64,000 nt of DNA, taken from NCBI GenBank assembly GCA_036936605.1, contig JAUPFV010000004.1:295658009-295722008 (forward strand), in the 5' to 3' direction. Positions 52,134-62,273 of the stretch are shown here, piece after piece. This stretch comes from Limnanthes douglasii subsp. nivea (taxonomy: Eukaryota; Streptophyta; Magnoliopsida; Brassicales; Limnanthaceae). Position 1 is the first letter of the stretch, and each line of letters begins with the position of its first letter. Under the pieces are notes generated by a model. That model saw nothing but the letters and a program-made list of their open reading frames with translations, had not been told where the DNA came from and searched no databases. The position numbers were made by a program, and so were the translations under genes.

Positions 52134-54946
52134 TTAGTCTTCACCCAAATCGAAGACACGTGGTGGCTCTTCGTGTGCGGTCGATGGTTGGGCGGGCTTT
52201 ATTTGGTTATGTTTGTGCAATCTCTTGTCGAGCGGTATTGTCCAACCGGTGACGGCATCTTCCGTGCGAAACGGAGACCAAGTAGGATAAATTTCCGAAA
52301 GTGGTCCTTTCAACACAACCTACACAAATAAATGTAAGATAAATATTTGGTCACAAAAATAATATATAAAATTCAAACTTTCATTTGTATACTTACTTTC
52401 ACGAAATGGTTACCGTGCACAAAACCTATACCAACTTCCAGGTTAGGACACGATCGAGGAGGCACGCCGCGTAGAGGTAGATAAGTGTACAATTGGTGGA
52501 GTGAAATATGGTATACGATACATTGGTATCCAGTGGCTATCATTAAGCCTAAATCGGGTAACGTCATCCAATGCCTAGTACCGACAACATACAATTTAAA
52601 AACGATCAACCTTCTCACTAGGTTATCTACACCTTGTGAACCATCAAACACTATCTCCCATAGCTCACGTTCATTTTGCGATTCGCCAATCAAATCCCGT
52701 CAAACTTGGTCCCATAAATCGGATTTACCGTATACCGTCAAAGCAACGACCCAGAATCCGCAATTACCGTCGGGAGAGACGTCTTCGACGCTAGAAATGT
52801 AGTCATGCAAATAGTTAGGAAACCAACTCTCGTAGCCGCTAAAATATTGGCCCTTTGATGATTTTTTCGATCGAGGCACTTTATCTTTCTTCGGTTGAGC
52901 CTTGGTTTTCGTTATTTCTTTCGACTTGGCTTTTGGCGCTATAAATGTCCTATTACCTACCGAGGCGTCCGTGCTACCTATCGTGCCAGGTGCTAGCGCC
53001 TAGACTACCATCGTATTCCCACTCGCTAGGGTCCCGTTGAGTTGATTTGTCCCGACCGGCTTTTTTCCTACCCTTAGTAACAACCGGCTCCTTAGGTTCC
53101 AAAACATGACTTCTAGCGGGATCTAGGATTTGCATCATCCTATTTATAACGTGATCTTGGATATGTTGCCCGTAACCGTGGATGGTGCTATCTATTAAGG
53201 AGAGTTTTCTAGTGAGCTCGTCTTCAGTATCAAACTCCTCATTAAGTTTGATCCTTAACGTACTCCAATAGACAGCACACTCATCTTTTCTAACCGGTCT
53301 TCCTTCTTTATAAATCAAAGCTAATTCGCATGCAAATGGTAAATTATGAGTTGTCATAATAACACACCCACACATTCCGGGAGTGAACCATATTTTCAAG
53401 TCCGTTGCGAGATTTGTTTCTATTAATTCTATAGCTTTACATGAAAGCTCACCTTTGACATCCTTGTAGATGGTTTTGTTAGGCCCCCTAGTTGAGTTTC
53501 TTGGACGATACCTACTACGCTCGAATGACTCGAAAATGTTAGAGCGTTGAGCGGTTAGCAATGCATGAAAATGTTTTCAAAATTGCTCGAACGTGCATAG
53601 CCTACTACCAATTGCCCGCTTGAGGCTAGAGTGAGCACTCTCCGCCCTATAACATGAGATAAAATAAATTATATTTCTAACACTTGATATTAATAAATAT
53701 TGCGTGGAGATGAAAATATAACTCACCGATTGCTAGTTTGGTTGCAAAAATGTTTAAATTTGTTCGTGTGAATATTGAGAAATTTGTGTCCATATTCGTC
53801 AATCCATTGCTTCATAACGTACTCGATAACCAATGGAAAAAATGCGTACGTGTGGTGCATACCGGCAAGGTTTTTGTTATAATCTTCGAGCGTGGCCGAA
53901 TAGGCTACCCTTTGGTAATATTCGCCGAACTCTTCGGCCATGTCCGAATTCGATAAAATGTTTTTCGCGTAAGAGGTGACGTTCTTACCAATATGCCAAT
54001 TGCATAGCATATGAGTTGTGTCCGGAAATATATCATCGATAGTATTCATTAAAGCCAACTTCCAGTGACGATAATGTTAGGTAATGCGCACTTGTTGTTC
54101 GTCAACACCTTCTTTAGAACGCTCAATCCCCAAGTGTAGTTCTCTTGTTTTTCGGAGCTTAAAAAAACAAAAGCAACACAAAATATCTTCTTCGTCGAAG
54201 TTTGGCCAACTATTTCAAGTAAAGGCATCTTATACATTGTAGTCTTGTACATGCTATCCATTATAAGAACTTGAGGAAAAGTGCGCATGAAATCGATGCT
54301 TTTAGGGTGTGCAAAAAACAACTCGAGGATCTCGTCCGTTGCTTCACAAATTCGCTCCTAAACATAGTACTCGTGTTCTTTTAACTTAGAAAACAAGTAT
54401 TGCATTTGGGTCTTACCCGCTTTATCAAACAAATCATGTTTTTGCCGCATGTTGTATATCGTGCGCATGCTTGATACATTTTGCGGGTCTTTAATCTTCA
54501 AACCGCGATATATCTCTCTAGGTCGAGAACCGACTTCCGTTTTACTACAAACGAACAATTGTTCTTCTACTTTTAGTCTAGCGGCCCGTGAATGACCATC
54601 CAAGTGCAAAAATGGTTCGTGGTTGTGTTTCCCGTTTAGCACAACCACTTTCCAATAACCCGGTAGCTCTAAGGCTGGACCCCCCCTTAAATAGAACGGA
54701 CACCCGCATTTTTCGATGAACATTCTCGGCGCTTCTTAACATACCCCGTTTGGGGTTAGGTTTGTAAACCCCGCGCCTCTCACACCTAAAATATATCCTT
54801 GGAGTTTTCATGCTTTTGCTACCGTCGTTGTTTTTACTACGGACCAAAATGAATCCTAGTTTTATGCTTTTGGACTCGACCCAATCAATCAAATCGGCTT
54901 GGGTGTAAAAAGTGTCCGTACTAAACACTTTTGTGTAATCGTCCAT
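52134..54946 (-). pseudogene. MULE transposase fused to an OTU cysteine protease domain
   Basis: Start MDDYTKVFSTDTFYTQADLI at 54946. A FAR1-like zinc-binding N-terminus follows: IYFRCERRG, then after a one-base frame change near 54724 KCGCPFYLRGG, WKVVVLNGKHNHEP. The transposase core has FPQVLIMDSMYKTTMYKMPL (first catalytic Asp) and HMLCNWHIGKN. The second Asp motif, VTDRELAL in relatives, reads VTGSWL and ends in a stop with a frame change near 54060. After an intron (53647-53724) come AESAHSSLKRAIGSRLCTFE and a SWIM-like stretch CGCVIMTTHNLPFACEL. The C-terminus is an OTU domain: VSPDGNCGFWVVAL (catalytic Cys), RHWMTLPDLGLMIATGYQCI, LYTYLPLRGVPP and GFVHGNHFVKV (catalytic His). A second intron (52320-52396) and a final exon with LKGPLSEIYPTWSPF follow. 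Stops at 54358, in EQF-stop near 53595 and in DQV-stop near 52700. Transposase-OTU fusions are known in plant MULEs. Confidence 0.85.
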
Positions 54947-55069
54947 CGAACATGGCGGTTGATCGGGTTCCTACATATGTGATTGATGCAATTATATAAA
55001 AACATACTTAAATCTAGCCGATCATTTAATTTGCAAAACATGTCATTTTCACGAAGATGGAACTTGTCT

Positions 55070-55312
55070 TTTCTGCCAAATCGCGAACAACCAATACAAT
55101 AATTTCACCAAATTGCGAGCAGTGTACTCGTGTATTTGGAAAAATGACGTAGTGGCTGTTCGTCCGTTTGGTATTGGTGCGAAGAAAATGTTCGCAGATT
55201 TGGCAAAATCGCGAGCAACCCGTTCGTCCATTTGGTATTTTTGCGAACAGGCCGTTCGCGATTTTGCAAAAATAATCATGCAAAAATGCGAACACTGGGT
55301 TCGCAGTTCGTC
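55070..55312. repeat. Right subterminal cluster of GCGAAC inverted repeats
   Basis: Repeated words AAATCGCGAAC, AAATTGCGAGC, TTTTTGCGAACAGG and CCGTTCGCGATTTTGC in both orientations, including CGTTCGTCCATTTGGTAT in two versions. Counterpart of 46271-46453, about 350 bases from the right end of the element. Confidence 0.75.
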
Positions 55313-55615
55313 CATTCTATAGCGCAACCACCGCTATATTCGCACAGACACTTCAAAAACACAAAAAATACCTCACTTTGGGTTTGCAAATGGTCCTTCA
55401 ACGACTCTTTTTCCTCTGATGCAAAATCATCAAGGTTGCAGCTGAAACCTTCACTCCAATCACTCAAATCCATGGTTTTTTTAGAGTTTCTAGTTATTTT
55501 AGAGAGAGAAAGCTTGAGGGAGAAGTGAAGAAAAGTTGGTTTTTCTTTAGAAACTTGGAGTTATAAATGAAGGGCAAAATGGACATTTCACATTGAAGAA
55601 AACAATTCTGAATTT

Positions 55616-55659
55616 GGGGACTCATTATAGCCAAATGGGATCCCAATATAGTCTTGCCC
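55616..55659 (-). repeat. Right terminal inverted repeat of the composite MULE
   Basis: See 45790-45833. It carries the variant GGGACTCATTATAG of the 14-base motif. Confidence 0.7.
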
Positions 55660-56119
55660 AAAGAAAATCTACTGTAAATTTGCAAGAATTTGGAAAAGAT
55701 GAACATAATCGATTGGAATGTTTTAGACCACCAGAAGATTCCAACAGTTCTTGAACAACTAATCTTAGAGAATAAAAGATTAGTTATTCAAACTCCATAT
55801 GGATTCCGATTTCCCAATGTATTAAATCTGATGATAATCCTAGTAAATGAATCAGAAAGCAGCAGTGGTGCGAAGAGATTTAAACTTTGGGCGAGGAAAA
55901 AAGGTACCAGGTTTTGTATCCCCTATAACAAAGCTAGTCAAGGATGCCATGTAAATTAGTTAAATGGCGTAACAACTCAGCATAGCAGAGACTCTTTGAG
56001 CAGATAAAGAGGTGAGTTTATGATAAGACTAAGTTAAAAAAGAAGTCACCTAAGAAAAGGGTAGAAGATAACGAAGTATATGTATACAAAAAAAAATCTA
56101 CTCCTTGCAAGAATTTGGA
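55660..56119 (+). other. Short open frame of unknown origin right of the MULE
   Basis: An 87-codon frame from ATG 55699 to 55959 (MNIIDWNVLDHQKIPTVLEQ and KRFKLWARKKGTRFCIPYNK) has no recognisable family. The phrase TTGCAAGAATTTGGAAAA occurs at about 55679 and again at 56106, so the stretch between may be a small insertion or part of the TRIM-like element. Weak candidate gene. Confidence 0.25.
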
Positions 56120-56480
56120 AAACTCACCTCTTATATATCTCATTCTTATATATATTTTATATTATTTTCGGTCTAAGAGATGTTGGATAAATGAGTAACT
56201 TTACTCGTAAAAATCTCTCTTAAATTTGATCCGTAAAATGCATCTGGCCTTTCACTCAATACACCCATTGCATCGCTTAAAACGCAGGGTACAACTTGGC
56301 TCTAGTACCATGTTAGAATTTATATCTCTCACCAAATAACGTGATATTGTCCGCTTTGGGCGATCATAACTACACAACATTTTCCTTGTTTCACTCTCAA
56401 AAGGCCACACATTAGTCGAGATATTTCATTCACTTATATATTGTATATTATTTCCAGTCTAAGCGATCTAGGATAAATGA
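56120..56480 (-). mobile_element. TRIM-like small LTR element, partial
   Basis: TGTTAGAATTTATATCTCTC at 56313 begins an LTR. The minus-strand primer site TGGTACTAGAGCC lies just left of it (about 56298-56312). The LTR end CTTATATATTGTATATTATT with AGTCTAAGCGAT (56430-56479) is repeated as CTTATATATATTTTATATTA with GGTCTAAGAGAT at 56149-56195, giving a remnant of the second LTR. The interior is only about 115 bp and non-coding. Confidence 0.5.
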
Positions 56481-56693
56481 CCAACTTTAAGCAATTTATA
56501 AAGAATATATTGAGTGATTTGATTTTGTATTTTCAAAAAAGTGCTATATTAGTAAAAGATATTATTCTGTCATTGAAACACAATAATCTATTTATACTAA
56601 TATATATATATATATAAATAAATAAGAGATGTATGAAAGAAAGAAATAAAGAAAATAGTATATGTATTTTGTTATCAAAAAAATCGAGGGTTT
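56481..56693. other. AT-rich spacer with a (TA)n microsatellite
   Basis: A run of about nine TA units lies near 56601-56618, otherwise low-complexity sequence. Confidence 0.6.
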
Positions 56694-57583
56694 GTTAGGG
56701 TGGTGACCATAGTTATCAGTGGCGTACGACGGTCCATGGCGAAGAGGGCTAAAAAAGACACGGCGGCGAAGCGATAGCCACATGACATGCGACGATCCAT
56801 TACCTGAATAGTTTTTTTATAGCACATAACTGTAATTCAAATAGTACTATTTAGACATTTAAACTAACAATAACAACTTAAACATCCAATTACATAATTC
56901 TTAGAATATTCGAGTCTAATGACAAACACATAGACCGAAAGATCGGATTATAAAACATCCAATCACATGATTCATAAAACTTCGGAATCCAATGAAAAAC
57001 ATAGACTAAAATACATCATTGTCCGAGACAACATCTTCACACCTCTCATCTCTACATGTTCTCTATTTATATCCCATAATGGAGTATCTTCTTCTTCAGA
57101 TTCTTCATCAACAAGCCTCTGATATCTTATTCGAGCCGTTGAAGAAGATAGATTCTTAGACCGAATATTGTAGTCTACTTCATCAACCTCAACAACTTCA
57201 ACATCAAATCCTTCCAAAACATCTTCATCTTTCCAAAACTTAGTTTTAGGTTTTTATTTTTTTTAGTTAAAAAAAATAACACGAGGCTTAGCACCTTGCC
57301 ACAGCTGCCACAGCGAGCGCCACAGTCACCATGGTCGCCACAACGAGTGCCACACTAAGGGCCTCGCCACGCCCCACCCTGAGGTGATATCGCCTCGACA
57401 CGGCTGCCACGGACCGCCACGGCCGCCACGTGACAACTATGGTGGCGACCGAAGTCCCACATCCGGCATCAGTTACACACGAGAATGATCAATGGTATAT
57501 AAGTAAGAACACATATCAACTAGTACGGGCCTTTTAGAAGTGGTACAAAACGGAAAGTCGTGCGGCCTTTTGGAAAACGTTTC
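56694..57583. mobile_element. TRIM-like LTR fragment hosting the hAT derivative
   Basis: TGTTAGGGTGGTGAC (56694) continues after the hAT insertion as CGAAGTCCCACATCCGGCAT and further to about 57583. Read on the minus strand the latter part (AAAAGGCCCGTACTAGTTGA) resembles the family at 56313. The assignment is tentative. Confidence 0.35.
56708..57441 (-). mobile_element. hAT-like deletion derivative (734 bp)
   Basis: Left end CATAGTTATCAGTGGCG and, on the other strand, right end CATAGTTGTCACGTGGCG form terminal inverted repeats. They are flanked by an 8-bp duplication GTGGTGAC (56700-56707) and GTGGCGAC (57442-57449), one mismatch. Eight-base TSDs fit hAT. Both subterminal regions are rich in GGCGG and CCACGG words, as often in plant hAT elements. 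A minus-strand acidic frame at 56972-57217 (EVVEVDEVDYNIRSKN, VDEESEEEDTPLW) may be the C-terminal tail of a deleted transposase. Confidence 0.75.
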
Positions 57584-58390
57584 CTGAAGATCAGTAAGGT
57601 GCAACTCGTCTTCTAAACTTTTCACCATCATATCATCAATATATACTTCCATATTTCTCCCAATCTGATCAGCAAATGCTTTCTTCACCAACCTCTGATA
57701 GGTAACCCCAGTATTTTTCAACCCAAAAGACATCACCTTGTAACAATAGAGACCCCTATTTGTAATAAAGGTAGTGTGTTCATGGTCCATCGGATCCACC
57801 TGTATCTGGTTGTAGCTAGAGAAGACATCCATAAAGGATAATAACTTATTTCCAGATGTGGAGTCTACCAACTGTTCTATCCGGGGGACTGGATATAGAT
57901 CTTTTGGGCAAGCTATGTTGAGGTCAGTAAAGTCAATACACATATGCCATTTCCCATTCTTCTCCTTTACTAACACTGGGTTGGTTGTCCATAAAGGATA
58001 TTGAGACTCCTTTATGTGTCCCATCTTGGTGAGCTGGTAAACTTCTTGACCTATTACATCAGCTTTCTCCTTAGAAATTTCTCTAATTGTTTGCACAACA
58101 GGCGTAACATCTCTTCGGATAGACAACTGGTGTGATATAACACTTGCAGGTACTCGAGTCACATCAACATTGCACCAAGAAAAAACATGTTGGTGATATG
58201 CCAAGAAGGACAACAATTTGTTCTTCAATTCTGGTGCCATCTTGGAACCAACTTTAACACTCCTTCTTTCAGCTAGAGAGTGGGTTTCAACTTCTTCGAT
58301 TGGTATCAAAACACAAGGGGTCTCTCTGGGGTCATCAATTTCACCCTCACGCTCAGAGGGCCCCAACAACTGTCAATCCTCATTAATCCG
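57584..58390 (-). pseudogene. G5 gypsy fragment: reverse transcriptase N-terminal half
   Basis: The long minus-strand frame 57473-58369 has EIDDPRETPCVLIPIEEVET, HIKESQYPLWTTNPVLVKEK, WHMCIDFTDLNIACPKDLYP, LLSFMDVFSSYNQIQVD, GLYCYKVMSFGLKNTGVTYQ and the polymerase box NMEVYIDDMMVKSLEDELHL. Similarity ends after DLQETFSK (about 57584), where TRIM-like sequence begins, so thumb, RNase H and integrase are missing. The best preserved RT of the G1/G2 family in the window. Confidence 0.85.
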
Positions 58391-59330
58391 TACTTCTCCA
58401 GAGTTTTAGGGGCAAGTGCAGTTGCATATCATTCTCTTGCTAATTTTTGGCTACTCCGGACAAATCCTACATGTCCTTGAACTGCGTACTTTAAACATTG
58501 GTGAACTGTTGAAACCACAACATGCATCCTAGAGAGCCATGACCTCCTAAAGATCGCATTGTAACATGTGGGGCAATCCACCACAACGAATAGTACCCTG
58601 ACCATCTTCTTGAAAGGGCCTTTGCCCAACAATACTTCCTCCTCAAATTCTCCGATCACATCTGCAGAGCTCCCCGTGAAGCCCACAATGGATCTGTTCA
58701 AACGCTGAATCACTGCTGGATTTTTCATCCGTTTATAGGAACTTAAAAAGAGAATATTGGCTGAACTGCCAATGTCAATCAAAATTTTCCAGATATTGTT
58801 GCCCCCAATCAAAGCTCTTATCACCATATCATCCTCACGAGGCCCAGCTATGTCTCTTCGATCATCTTCATAAAAAACAATGAAGGGAAAAGGAATTTGA
58901 GATTGATAGGAAGACATTCCTCCCTCCAACTGAGTAGCTAGAGTGTGAACATGCCTCTTCCTTGAAGAAGGAGTTGGCGTTGTCATAGTGTCCCATCGAA
59001 TATAGTAAGTGACTCAAAAAATCTTATGAGCCCAGACACTGTCTTAGTGTGTTCTATTATGACCCCCACTTTATTCCGGGTTGGATCAAGATCCAAATAC
59101 TCTCATTCGACATCAAATCTTTCAATGATTACCATAGCCCCGTCCGGAACAGATGTCACTGTATTGTTCGTTGGGCTAGTCTCGTGAGCATTGTCATACC
59201 TGTTTATGCTTCTTCACTTGACATAAGCTCCCAGCTTCCCTCTTTCAATCAGATTCTGTACTTCTTGTTTCAAATCCATGCAATCCTCAGTGTTATGGCC
59301 AGTATCATAATGATATTAGCAAAAACAAGT
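58391..59330 (-). pseudogene. G5 gypsy fragment: protease region
   Basis: Frame 58429-58986 has TPSSRKRHVHTLATQLEGGM, FIVFYEDDRRDIAGPREDDM and the active site KILIDIGSSANILFLSSYKR, where the second position is Ile (DIGSSAN) instead of the family DTGSSAN; it continues with IVGFTGSSADVIGEFEEEVL and VVDCPTCYNAIFRRSW. Upstream linker pieces extend to about 59330 with stops. Confidence 0.8.
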
Positions 59331-60024
59331 ATTATGACTTTCCCCTAAGAGATTGAAGCGTTGCCGGCTTCCTGAAATGGACCTCATGTTTTATTTTCTC
59401 ATAGATGGTTGCCATATTTTCTTTCAATTCAGCAAAGCACTACGGTTGGACCCACGGTCCTCGTTTATTTCTAGACTGCTGGCTCTGAGCTGGAGCTAGG
59501 TGGGATTGAGTCTGTTTGGCCCTGTTGGGCCCTTGTCCGGCTTTTTTGTCCTTGTATCCGGACTGGTTCTGGTTTGGAGCAGCTGGGGCATATCTCACTT
59601 TCCTGTGTACCGTAGTCTTCTTTGTTTCATCTAGGTTGATTTGTTTTCCCACCTGATTCAGCAAACCACCACAGGTAATGGAATTCTTCCTGGGTAACGA
59701 ATCGGCCAGATTCCCAGGGTTTAATCCTTGTCTCAAAGAAGCTATTGTTACCTGTTTAAAACAATCAACTAACCCATTCTTTGTGTTTACGAACCGGCTT
59801 ATATAGTCTTTTAGTGTTTCGTTTGGGACTTGGGCACAATAGATAATAGTATCTCTATTGACCTTCACCTCCTTACTCCCCACAAACTGCCTTCGAAAGG
59901 CTACCCAAAACATATCAAAGTTTCTGATACAACCTTGTGGTAAGTTATTGTACCATTTCAAAGCACTTCCCGTAAATGATTGAGAGAAGGCTCTACAAAT
60001 AAGTTTGTCATCATCATCAAAATT
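59331..60024 (-). pseudogene. G5 gypsy fragment: gag, truncated
   Basis: Frame 59440-60024: LNFDDDDKLICRAFSQSFTG, SALKWYNNLPQGCIRNFDMF, FRRQFVGSKEVKVNRD, LKDYISRFVNTKNGLVDCFK and SLRQGLNPGNLADSLPRKNS. The N-terminal gag part is missing because at 60021-60024 (AATT) the sequence switches to the second MULE copy. Confidence 0.85.
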
Positions 60025-60168
60025 AAGCAAGAAGCAGATGTCGCCTGGAACATGACGGTAGTAGACTACATCACTAAGGATATGGTAGCGTATCTTCAGA
60101 ATAGGATTACTGAGAGGGAAGAGGGGATTGAGTCTGACGACAACTTGGGATATGACTTCGACGATTGA
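60024..60168 (+). pseudogene. C-terminal fragment of the 125-residue small gene (second copy)
   Basis: IKQEADVAWNMTVVDYITKD and onward to the stop at 60168 matches residues 78-125 of the gene at 49652. The N-terminal part is replaced by gypsy sequence. Confidence 0.85.
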
Positions 60169-60545
60169 ACATTATTCAATGTTTTTAATTGTTTGCATCT
60201 TGTAGGTTCTGTATTATCTGTTTGTTTAAGTTAATGTTATAACTTGTAATAGTTTTCATTACCTTGTTTTGTGGACATTATTTGGTACCCATAACTTAAG
60301 ACAAAAACTAATAACAACAATAACAACTTAACACAACAACTAATATTGAAAATCACAACTTAAATTAACAACCAGTAATACGAAAATCACAACTTCAAAC
60401 AACAACTAATAAGAAAATTCACAACTTAAATTAGCAACGAGTAATACGAAAATCACAACTTCAAACAACAACTAATAAGAAAAATGACAACTTCAAATAA
60501 CAACCGCTAACAAAATAATAACGTAAAATTGCATAAGTGGAAGGC

Positions 60546-60914
60546 TTAGTCGTATCTAAGTTTGTATTCTACATCATCCACTCCACCCCTTGCAATAATT
60601 CTGTCCTCTAAAAATGCTACCATATCCCTTGTAATGTAGTCTATCAAGCTCAGGTTCCAAACGGTAGTTGCTTCTTGCTTAATTAGAGATGGCAAGAAAC
60701 ACAAAAGCTGTATTGGCTTGCAAAAATTGTATCCGCGTTTGATCAGCTCTCGAGTACGCACAACGATACCTCTTGTACCTAAACGGCCGTAGTTTATATA
60801 CATAATACGTAGGACACGCTCGAAAAACTGATCGTTGGTATCTTCCCCCAGTATCTGGCGTGGAATCTTCACAGCTTGAAGCATGTGGTAGTCTTCGTCC
60901 GCCGTAAACTCCAT
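60546..60914 (-). CDS. Small MULE-associated gene, 122 residues, intact copy
   Basis: Open from ATG 60914 (MEFTADEDYHMLQAVKIPRQ, ILGEDTNDQFFERVLRIMYI, NYGRLGTRGIVVRTRELIKR, GYNFCKPIQLLCFLPSLIKQ, WNLSLIDYITRDMVAFLEDR, VDDVEYKLRYD) to the stop at 60546. It is homologous to 49652-50029 along its whole length (shared MEFTxxEDYHxLxAVK start, LGTxGxVVR, CKPxxxLxFLPxxIKQE, DYITxDMVAxLxxRI). No signal peptide or membrane segment; mainly helical and acidic. The motif pair at 61043-61108 lies upstream. Two independent frames surviving in one element argue that the protein was made and useful to the element. Function unknown. Confidence 0.65.
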   Translation of the reverse strand: MEFTADEDYHMLQAVKIPRQILGEDTNDQFFERVLRIMYINYGRLGTRGIVVRTRELIKRGYNFCKPIQLLCFLPSLIKQEATTVWNLSLIDYITRDMVAFLEDRIIARGGVDDVEYKLRYD

Positions 60915-62273
60915 ATGTAAACGTTAACGAGTTTTATATTTTTGTGAGTGCTATAGGTTTCCCAAGTGTTGTATTTTTCTAGAATTTATGTCCTATTTTA
61001 TAGGGGGCGAGTCAATTTTAGTGGGTGTTTAATATTTGGATAGGGTCTCATTATTGCGAAATTCATACCCTTTCGAATGCAGTGTTGTCCTTAGCTATAA
61101 TGAGACCCTGATTTAAACCACGTGGGCTGTAATAATTATCTTCGATATGTGTGTATTTTTGTATATATTATGTGTCACAACATTAGTCGCCTATTCAGAT
61201 TACGTTATCCTTATATGTCTGACAACGTTATCCTACTTTTAAGTAGTTTTAGGATGTTTTTAAATTATTATTATTTCCCACAAATTTCGAATCATTACTT
61301 TGAAAATGACTAACGTATAATGATGGTTAAAAAAATAACAAGTTTCGGACTGAAGAAGTAAATAAACGAGAAAATGTGAGTAATGTGACCATTTATTGCT
61401 ACTTCGTACCTATTCGAGAGAACAAAATATACGATTTCTCCTAAGAAATTATATTTCCACTATATAATGTTGTTAATGTCACATTGGGATGAGATCGTTT
61501 TATGTGTATTATCTATCAAACGTATCATTTTGGGTTTCAGATTGTATGATACAGTTTTATATATTTTGGTGCTATTGTAAATGCCATGTGTACGATACTA
61601 TTTTATATATTTCCATGTTTCGGTTCATATATGATACTTCAAATCACAACTAATAGTAATGGTTTAAAAAAAACGTTTCAGACTAAAAAAGTAAATAAAC
61701 GTGAAAATATCAAACTTGTGACCATTTTAGGCTACTTTGAAGTAGTTTTTTTTATAACTATTTTGAGTTTTTTTTTCCACAAAATTCGAATTATTCGGGA
61801 CAAATCACTAATGTATAATGTTGGTAAAAAGAAAAATCAGCTTTGGATTCGGGAAAGTCACAAAATGGTGAAAATACTAAATTTACAGAGGGTTTCTCGA
61901 ACACATGAGGCTGTAATTCGCCCGATTCGCGAATGCAGGAGGCTGTGATTTTGCAAAATCGCGAACAGCCCGTTTACGATTTTGCCAAATCATAGCGCTC
62001 GTCATTCGCAATTTCACCACAATCAAACGTTCCCTATTCGCAATTTCGCCACTGTGCCGATTTTTTGAAAATTTTCCCACTTTTTTGGAAAAAATTGTAA
62101 TTTTTTTGGGAACTTGCAATTTTTTTTGTGGAACTTGTTTTTACAATAATTTTATGAAATGGAATTTTCAAAATAAATAAAACGTGGGAGTATCGATTAC
62201 AAACCGAGGTGAAAGTAAAAAGAAGTATTCGTAAACACAACGGGATAAAAACAAGTAATGCATAAACAAATTA
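60915..62273. other. Non-coding spacer of the second MULE copy
   Basis: Copy of 50776-52133. Motif pair at 61043-61056 and 61095-61108, GCGAAC cluster at 61915-62050. No coding frame. Confidence 0.65.

Larger units (their letters stand above)
45790..55659. mobile_element. Composite Mutator-like element with PMD gene, three small genes and transposase-OTU gene
   Basis: The ends are imperfect inverted repeats of about 44 bp: left GGGACAAGGCTAAATTGAGA followed by CCACATTTGGCTATAATGAG; right, on the other strand, GGGCAAGACTATATTGGGAT followed by CCCATTTGGCTATAATGAGT. No 9-bp TSD is clear (AATTGAAGT against AAAGAAAAT). Inside, from left to right: PMD gene (+), a 155-codon gene (-), a 125-codon gene (+), a 122-codon gene (-), transposase-OTU gene (-). 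A 14-base motif sits at gene borders and GCGAAC-rich inverted repeat clusters lie near each end and in the middle. At nearly 9.9 kb it is a large element. Confidence 0.75.

Noticed and set aside
45781..55668. A 9-bp target duplication for the composite MULE
   Set aside because: AATTGAAGT and AAAGAAAAT agree at only five of nine positions, so I do not claim a TSD.
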